Notes under the pieces: generated by a model | Told to the model about the DNA's origin: nothing | What the model saw: the letters and a program-made list of their open reading frames with translations, nothing else | The model's database searches: none | Shown: in pieces, positions 16,301 to 20,306 of the stretch | Layout: every line of letters starts with the position of its first letter | Position numbering within the stretch: the stretch's first letter is position 1 | Position numbers and translations under genes: made by a program | Virus record (IMG/VR): IMGVR_UViG_3300030118_006297 | Location: 1-23,174 of that record | DNA: 23,174 bases | Direction: 5' to 3' (one strand) | Source of the DNA: a virus

Positions 16301-17622
16301 TTTGTAATAAATCGTATAAATCCACCACAATCATCACCAGCGTTACTATCACTTGTGTCAGCAAAGACATCAATAGTTGCTAGATTTCTTGAATTAATAT
16401 TAGTATGACTAGAAGAATTACTATTCTCTCTATTAATAAATTTAATCGCTCCGACATTAGCAGATGAATTTTGATTTCCACTTAAGTTAAGAACACCATA
16501 TTCACCAACAGTTCCATCACCTGTCACCTCTAAAACTTTTGTATTAGTATTATCATTATTAAATGTATAATTTGTCAGAGACTGAGTAAGTATATCACCA
16601 GAGTAGTTAATACGAAGTCTTTCTTTAATTCCAGCACTAGCACCTGAACCACTATCAAGTGCAAATACTAAATCAGCGAGATTATTACCCCTATCTTGAG
16701 CATAGACTCTGACATCACCGCTATTTTTTGATCTTAACTCTAATCCATGATAATAACTATCACTACTCCCTTCATCTTCAATTCTCACACAAGCAGTATC
16801 AGCGTTACCACCAGCGTATGTTACACTACTTTTCCCTGTTACACCAATGTATAATGGAGCATTTCCTGTTGTTGAACTACCAGCATATTTAACCTGAACA
16901 TATCCTTCTGGTGTGATGCGAAATCTTTCATCTCCTTCAGTTGTGACCTTAAAATGACCATCTGTTCCTGTGTCTACAACCTCTGCCTCTGTATTTCCCT
17001 CAAATATTTTATCCTGAACACCTGGTATACCTTGTATTCCTTGTTCTCCTTTCTGTCCTTGATCACCAGTTCTTGCAAATGTTACAATTATATCTTCACC
17101 ATTAGTAAAAGATGTTGCACTACCAGAAACATAACCAACACTTATTTGATGAAAACCTGATTGCTCGGTTGCTGAAGATATTGTAAATAATGCAAAATCA
17201 TCTGCATTTAATTTATTTGATATTCTAACGTGCCCTTTGATTGTAGATGTCGAATCATCAATCGTTCTTAAAAATGATTGTATATCTGTTCCATTATCAT
17301 CCTCATCATCTATGAATATTATAGTCGCAGAACTTACAGTTGAGTTATTAAGTCTTAATCTTCCAGTGTTTAAATCAGTTGGTGTGCCTGTAGCATCACT
17401 AAAGGTATAATCAAATGTCGCTCCACCAAAGTTACCTTGTAAACCCTTATCGCCCTTTTGACCTTTTTCTCCCTTTTCTCCTTTGTCACCCTTTTGTCCT
17501 TTTTGCCCCTTTTCACCAGGATCAGGAATTCTTGCCCAAGCATATCCATTGTACCTCCAAGAGGCACCTCCTACAGAAAATACTTGACCATTCGTTGGAC
17601 TACCAGGAAAATCAACTGCCAT
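13297..17622 (-). CDS. Collagen-repeat, six-repeat, S74-ended tail fibre protein (1441 aa)
   Basis: The domains, in order, are as follows. An N-terminal module (1-33, FPGSPTNGQ then GGASWRYNGYAW) is shared with the tail-collar protein. A collagen-like run of eight Gly-X-Lys triplets plus GLQ spans 36-62. A beta domain follows, then a second collagen-like run at 186-200. Next is a segment nearly identical to the right-edge fibre protein (GNTEAEVVDTGTDGHFKVTT). Six copies of a 62-65-aa unit span about 492-872. At the C-terminus an S74 chaperone (SDIRLK, Ser1342 and Lys1347 as the dyad; GVVAQEVEKVFPQAVSEKG) ends in a coiled coil. It is almost certainly a trimeric, self-processed virion fibre. 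The ATG at 17622 sits 6 nt after a TAAATAAATA late-type box. Its TGA overlaps the TTG start of the oxygenase-like gene. Confidence 0.85.
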   Translation of the reverse strand: MAVDFPGSPTNGQVFSVGGASWRYNGYAWARIPDPGEKGQKGQKGDKGEKGEKGQKGDKGLQGNFGGATFDYTFSDATGTPTDLNTGRLRLNNSTVSSATIIFIDDEDDNGTDIQSFLRTIDDSTSTIKGHVRISNKLNADDFALFTISSATEQSGFHQISVGYVSGSATSFTNGEDIIVTFARTGDQGQKGEQGIQGIPGVQDKIFEGNTEAEVVDTGTDGHFKVTTEGDERFRITPEGYVQVKYAGSSTTGNAPLYIGVTGKSSVTYAGGNADTACVRIEDEGSSDSYYHGLELRSKNSGDVRVYAQDRGNNLADLVFALDSGSGASAGIKERLRINYSGDILTQSLTNYTFNNDNTNTKVLEVTGDGTVGEYGVLNLSGNQNSSANVGAIKFINRENSNSSSHTNINSRNLATIDVFADTSDSNAGDDCGGFIRFITKADGGANAERLRIASEGQIGLSGANYGTSGQVLTSQGVSSAPIWDDLPASITYTLPDTGTDGTNFTTARGSATITLTGTDSTTDAVVITAGDNVKITNTGSGGFTINSQNTDTTYTLPDTGTNGTNFTDARGSATITLTGSDSTTDAVVITAGDNIKITDTGSGGFTINAQNTEGDNTTYTLPDTGTDGTNFTTARGSATITLTGSDSSTDAVVITAGTNVKITDTGSGGFTINAQNTEGPNTTYTLPDTGTNGTNFTDARGSATITLTGSDSTTDAVVITAGDNVKITDTGSGGFTINAQNTEGPNTTYTLPDTGTDGTNFTTSRGSATITLTGSDSSTDAVVITAGDNVKITDTGSGGFTINAQNTEGVNTTYTLPAGGTDSTDFGNGNATITLTGTDSTTDPVTISAGTNVKITGTSATGFTISAKDTNTQIPDTTYDLLAVQTGGNNSDPAIKLDASSGDDDEVQLVGVTHSGITVSRGDDSTINFDTSLQLVARQSSSGSDANPNLDLMGSASVALDTVKFVGGDNVVISRNTNGNEITISSSGTLDVTQLNLNRIRFGPGTAANDDANIEWLGGSNDGYLRISTSDDGGAEYIELGDYDNTDIGGSFTQWMKLNRTELYMARDVRLNAALEDKDGQKGTSGQVLTSTGSQINWVDSSSVGENTNTTYDLSVPSSTTKIRLAGSDGDDDDVEIAAGTNITVTRNNGNKLTIASSATLSGTIDEADKVKVNTSAENEYHNITFVPIGTTNGSHQTLEIDATDQRLAWNPYNNRLQAYDIQAYRLITWSGGSSGTAGQVLTSGGNGGWTWTNASSVGQTYTAGSDYGMTLSGTEFRLKSDRRRNSNSTDIYTGNTHDYTFYDASHGIRWYTSGNEEMRLENDGDLHVDGDIIAYSTTVSDIRLKKDLQIIQNPLDIINEINGYTFTYKKDDKKSAGVVAQEVEKVFPQAVSEKGLPFSSDDDENPDNYKTVEYDQIVGLLVQAVKELSDKVKKLEGKS
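13300..13599 (-). other. S74 self-cleaving chaperone domain of the 1441-aa fibre
   Basis: The domain starts at SDIRLKKD (Ser1342, Lys1347), with AQEVEKVFPQAV and VEYDQIVGLLVQAVKEL following as in other S74 domains. The length of about 100 aa is typical. Confidence 0.85.
15006..16157 (-). repeat. Six tandem 186-195-bp coding repeats
   Basis: The TYTLP landmark recurs at about 16149, 15963, 15768, 15573, 15378 and 15183: the first step is 186 bp and the rest are 195 bp. Each unit encodes TYTLPDTGT, GTNFT, RGSATITLTG, VVITAG and GSGGFTIN. Copies alternate between a TDGTNFTT(A/S)RG type and a TNGTNFTDARG type; the sixth is diverged. Confidence 0.9.
16175..16251 (-). repeat. Second cross-gene block, copy in the 1441-aa fibre
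   Basis: 77 bp with about six mismatches to 22284-22360. It encodes the LSGANYGTSGQVLTSQG module, directly before the six-repeat array. Confidence 0.8.
16934..17002 (-). repeat. Cross-gene homology block, copy in the 1441-aa fibre
   Basis: 69 bp that differ at one base from 22944-23012 in the right-edge fibre gene. It encodes EVVDTGTDGHFKVTTEG. Confidence 0.85.
17023..17067 (-). repeat. Second collagen-like run of the 1441-aa fibre
   Basis: Five Gly-X-Y triplets (GDQ GQK GEQ GIQ GIP) at residues 186-200. They end with a proline in the Y position, the classic prolyl-hydroxylation site of collagen. Confidence 0.75.
17437..17517 (-). repeat. Collagen-like Gly-X-Lys run
   Basis: Residues 36-62 hold nine Gly-X-Y triplets: GEK, GQK, GQK, GDK, GEK, GEK, GQK, GDK, GLQ. 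Lysine fills the Y position eight times in a row and X is always E, Q or D. This charged pattern favours a stable triple helix without proline. Confidence 0.9.
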
Positions 17623-17628
17623 AATTAC

Positions 17629-17638
17629 TATTTATTTA
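17629..17638 (-). promoter_or_regulatory. Candidate T4-type late box before the 1441-aa fibre gene
   Basis: Minus strand TAAATAAATA, ending 6 nt before the ATG. If initiation falls about 6 nt past the box, as in T4, the mRNA begins at or next to the ATG. Confidence 0.45.
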
Positions 17639-17643
17639 CTATA

Positions 17644-17880
17644 TTATGAGGGTTTTGTAGGCCACGTTGGGTTCTGTGGATTAGACTCAGTTGCGGGGAG
17701 ATCTCTTAAGTTCTGTCTATATGTTTTCCACTCTTCTTTTTTAGTATTAGTTAAGGGAGAATCTGTAAATTGTGTCCAATCACTATCCCTTAATAAATTA
17801 TTTCTATAATGTCGAAGTGCACTAATATAATCAGTTCCATAACTTTCTCTTACGTATACATAATCAGTTTCCATTGACAT
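17644..17880 (-). CDS. Phage tail-assembly-chaperone-like protein (78 aa)
   Basis: The core HYRNNLLRDSDWTQFTDSPL, followed by KEEWKTYRQNLRDLP and a proline-rich tail (NPQNPTWPTKPS), matches the small phage proteins of the tail assembly chaperone (APC, PF16778-type) family. Those often lie next to tail-fibre genes and are thought to help fibre or tail assembly. The length of 78 aa is normal. The first residues MSMETDYVYV offer two possible ATGs (residues 1 and 3). A perfect TATAAATA box sits 12 nt upstream. It lies between the 195-aa oxygenase and the 1441-aa fibre, its likely client. The family call is from the motif; the client is inferred from position. Confidence 0.75.
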   Translation of the reverse strand: MSMETDYVYVRESYGTDYISALRHYRNNLLRDSDWTQFTDSPLTNTKKEEWKTYRQNLRDLPATESNPQNPTWPTKPS

Positions 17881-17892
17881 ATTATTTTTAGA

Positions 17893-17900
17893 TATTTATA
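17893..17900 (-). promoter_or_regulatory. Perfect T4-type late promoter box
   Basis: Minus strand TATAAATA, identical to the T4 late consensus, 12 nt before the ATG of the 78-aa gene and directly after the TAG of the 195-aa oxygenase gene. It leaves room for a leader of about 6 nt. Confidence 0.65.
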
Positions 17901-18488
17901 CTATAGAAGCGTGGTTGGAGCACCCATATCATTACTCGCTAGCCAACCAGTAGCAATGTATTTCGCCTCATATGGAGGATTGCCCCTATGCAAATGTGTA
18001 AAAGAACCAGGAAAAATAACTATTCTCCCTCTTTTTGACTTAATTTTTTTCTTTTGATATAAAAATTCTGTTTCTCCCCCCTCTGCAACGTCATTAAAAT
18101 ATACAGACCAGACTAAAGTTCTATTAGCACAAGCAATATTATTTGACTCTGAGTGCCAATCATGATACCCCTCAGTTGGTTTTGTTTTTTGTAATAAACA
18201 AGTACAACTATGAAAATTAAAGTTCTTCAAGAATGGATACCATTCAAGATACTGTTCCAAACAAGCACGAACTGAGCACATTATATGAGCAGATATGATT
18301 GGATTAAATGCTGCAATGTCTAGTTGAGAGTCCTTAACACTTGTATTACTTCTTGAAAAAATTTGAGTTGAATCATCAAGAGTTTTCATAACAACATCAC
18401 AAAAATCATCATTAATGACATTATCCCAGACACCTATGAAATTTTCATTTAAAAAAACTTCTGGTGTATTAATAACTTTATCAAACAT
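17901..18488 (-). CDS. 2OG-Fe(II) oxygenase with HxE site, among tail genes (195 aa)
   Basis: The double-stranded beta-helix motifs are clear: GYHDWHSESN gives His112 and Glu114 (HxE instead of HxD). RTLVWSVYFNDVAEGGETEF (123-142) is the hallmark strand-turn of this family. FPGSFTHLHRGNPP supplies the distal histidine (H165 or H167), and YIATGW follows with Lys176 where Arg is common. The N-terminal third (FIGVWDNVINDDFCDVV) matches the usual lead-in. The enzyme probably hydroxylates a peptide or small substrate. It lies between the tail-collar gene and the fibre-chaperone gene, so virion protein modification is a reasonable guess. It has a sigma-70-like promoter inside the end of the collar gene, so it may be made early as well. 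Confidence 0.85.
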   Translation of the reverse strand: MFDKVINTPEVFLNENFIGVWDNVINDDFCDVVMKTLDDSTQIFSRSNTSVKDSQLDIAAFNPIISAHIMCSVRACLEQYLEWYPFLKNFNFHSCTCLLQKTKPTEGYHDWHSESNNIACANRTLVWSVYFNDVAEGGETEFLYQKKKIKSKRGRIVIFPGSFTHLHRGNPPYEAKYIATGWLASNDMGAPTTLL

Positions 18489-18505
18489 AATAAATCTTTT
18501 TATAT

Positions 18506-18533
18506 ATTATATCATAATTTCATAATAAAGCAA
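18506..18533 (-). promoter_or_regulatory. Sigma-70-like promoter of the 195-aa oxygenase
   Basis: Minus strand: TTGCTT (18533-18528, weak), a 16-nt spacer ending in TGA, then TATAAT (18511-18506). The predicted leader is about 11 nt with no Shine-Dalgarno sequence. The architecture matches the promoters at 2407, 2428 and 12629. Confidence 0.5.
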
Positions 18534-19072
18534 AGAGCAAAGTATGGTGGTCTGTTTTCAATTGAAGATGGACTTGAGGCACCTGAATCAGATGTTTTAC
18601 CAACATTTGCAACACTACTAGAAGCACCAATGTTATAACCTTCATAAAGATTTGCTCTACCAGAACCACTACCTGGATAATTATTAGCACTTAAATTAGA
18701 ACCATTTTGATGTTGACCATGATTTCCTGATCTAAATGCATAGTGAAAATGCGATGGAACTTGATTTGATGACAGTGTATTTGATACATTACCACCAGTG
18801 GCATTCAAACCATAACTATTTCCACTTCCCACAATAAATTTATCCCTTAAATCTGGTGCATTTGCGTTTTGTGCAGCTGTTGAATTATCACATAGAACAA
18901 AACCAGATGGAGCAGTTGTCCCACTATACATCAAGATTACTCTTGACGGAAGTAAATCAATAACTCCTGATTCCTCCGCTTTCTTCCAAACTGTACCATC
19001 CCATTTATATGAAGCACCACCTGCTGTGTAAATGTCGTTCGTACTTGGATTATGTGGAAAATTTAATGCCAT
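18512..19072 (-). CDS. Tail-collar-domain fibre protein (186 aa)
   Basis: Residues 1-31 (FPHNPSTNDIYTAGGASYKW) are a short N-terminal module shared with the 1441-aa fibre and probably attach both proteins to the same structure. Residues 41-84 carry the phage tail collar domain: VILMYSGTTAPSGFVLCDNS, then PDLRDKFIVGSGN. The rest is Gly/Ser/Asn-rich with HFHYAFRSGNHGQH, a histidine-rich stretch reminiscent of the metal-binding tips of T4 gp12-type fibres, and ends RPPYFALCFIMKL, the usual last strand of collar proteins. Role: a short tail fibre or fibre tip in the baseplate region. The ATG lies 5 nt after an AATAAATA box. Confidence 0.85.
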   Translation of the reverse strand: MALNFPHNPSTNDIYTAGGASYKWDGTVWKKAEESGVIDLLPSRVILMYSGTTAPSGFVLCDNSTAAQNANAPDLRDKFIVGSGNSYGLNATGGNVSNTLSSNQVPSHFHYAFRSGNHGQHQNGSNLSANNYPGSGSGRANLYEGYNIGASSSVANVGKTSDSGASSPSSIENRPPYFALCFIMKL

Positions 19073-19077
19073 AATTT

Positions 19078-19085
19078 TATTTATT
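19078..19085 (-). promoter_or_regulatory. Candidate T4-type late box before the collar gene
   Basis: Minus strand AATAAATA, overlapping the TAA stop of the 71-aa gene and ending 5 nt before the ATG at 19072. It would give a leaderless message if used as in T4. Confidence 0.4.
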
Positions 19086-19296
19086 CAGTGTATGTAATAT
19101 CATTAGGGCACACAATTTTAGCTACACTAACTAAAGAATTGTAGTGCATTTCATGCGTATATACCTGACTATAATGAGTTGACCCGTAACCAGGATTTTT
19201 GTATAATGACCCATCATCAAGAACAAAGATTATATCTTTGATTGATGGGTTAATTATAGCACTGACAGGTGTAAGAGATGGAAAATCAGTCCTCAT
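19081..19296 (-). CDS. Small protein of unknown function in the tail block (71 aa)
   Basis: I recognise no family. The sequence is a short beta-rich domain with a hydrophobic strand and turn (IKDIIFVLDDGSLYKN) followed by an aromatic/His-rich part (YGSTHYSQVYTHEMHYN) and a last strand (VSVAKIVCPNDITY). No signal or membrane segment is present. Its ATG overlaps the TGA of the 337-aa gene (ATGA), with GAGG about 5 nt upstream. Translational coupling suggests it is needed in step with that protein, for example as a fibre-associated or assembly factor. That role is inferred from position only. Confidence 0.7.
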   Translation of the reverse strand: MRTDFPSLTPVSAIINPSIKDIIFVLDDGSLYKNPGYGSTHYSQVYTHEMHYNSLVSVAKIVCPNDITYTE

Positions 19297-20306
19297 GGAT
19301 CCTCACCACAGATCATTACTCTACACGATGCGTTTGGAGCACCCGAACCTTTCTGCCAGCATACAGTGTAAGTTCCAGCAGATAATGTTACAGTAGATGT
19401 CTGCTCACTATTATTGCTATTATTTTGTATAATAGTAGCATTACCTGAACCATTTAAATAAAATAAAATTCTGTAATTATCTCCACTATTATATCTAGCA
19501 AATTTATATTTAATCGTACCTGTGTTATTCACAACTAATCTAATTCGATCTGCATCACGCATCTGTTCATTATTACCAGATTCGTGTCTTGTTTTTAATA
19601 CTGGACCTAAATGTGTCGGACTTGTCTGAGGATTATATGACCCATATCCAAAAAAACCTGCAGTGCTACTCGTAACTCCCTGAAAATATGCATCAGAATC
19701 ATATATGGTAAATCGATACTTCATAAATGATTGACTGGTATCACTACTGTTTCTTTGTAGAGAATTTTCAAAGTAATCCTCATCAAATCTTATTGTCTTT
19801 GATGCTTGGGGAGGAGGTCCAGCAATTTTTAATGAATAGTAATACCCATCAACATAAGCAAATTCATCTGCATATTCATTCTCCACTGCTTGAAATGTAC
19901 CAATATATGCATGACATTTTGATCCAGAATAATTAGTGCCAGAAATAGTGGTTATCTTATCACATATTCCTAAGTAAGTATTTTCAATGGCACCCCTTCC
20001 AAATGTTTCCCAACTCCCACCAGTAGATGTTACCATATTAGCTGGCCAACCAGGTGCATTTGCATAACTCCCTACACCACCAGATGGAGTTGCTGCTTTA
20101 TTACTATTTCTGGTTACATCATGTGGTGAAAAAGTCTCTCCATCATAAACGGTCTGACTATCAAAAATAACTTGATAATCATAAAAAAGATCGGTATTTA
20201 CATATACAACTCCAAAACGAATATAAAATGCTGGTGATGTCAAACTGTATAACGTATGAAAATCATTCTCTCTACGGTGAGGTAATGTTTGCGTTATATT
20301 TGCCAT
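19293..20306 (-). CDS. Unknown structural-type protein (337 aa)
   Basis: I do not recognise a family. The composition (rich in Tyr, Asn, Ser and Gly, no membrane segment) and place in the fibre block suggest a virion protein. The first part has many aromatic residues (FHTLYSLTSPAFYIRFGVVY). The middle carries GGSWETFGRG and YADEFAYVDGYYYSLKIAGP. The last about 80 residues look like a jelly-roll or Ig-like beta domain (GTIKYKFARYNSGDNYRILFYL, then TSTVTLSAGTYTVCWQ). The ATG overlaps the upstream TAA by one base and has a strong Shine-Dalgarno sequence, GGAGGT, about 8 nt before it. It forms a coupled trio with the right-edge fibre and the 71-aa protein. Confidence 0.75.
   Translation of the reverse strand: MANITQTLPHRRENDFHTLYSLTSPAFYIRFGVVYVNTDLFYDYQVIFDSQTVYDGETFSPHDVTRNSNKAATPSGGVGSYANAPGWPANMVTSTGGSWETFGRGAIENTYLGICDKITTISGTNYSGSKCHAYIGTFQAVENEYADEFAYVDGYYYSLKIAGPPPQASKTIRFDEDYFENSLQRNSSDTSQSFMKYRFTIYDSDAYFQGVTSSTAGFFGYGSYNPQTSPTHLGPVLKTRHESGNNEQMRDADRIRLVVNNTGTIKYKFARYNSGDNYRILFYLNGSGNATIIQNNSNNSEQTSTVTLSAGTYTVCWQKGSGAPNASCRVMICGEDP

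Noticed and set aside
17415-17649. Plus-strand frames opposite the collagen run (17415-17624 and 17458-17649)
   Set aside because: Antisense of the Gly-X-Lys codons, giving Phe/Leu/Pro-rich sequence. There is no independent evidence of coding.
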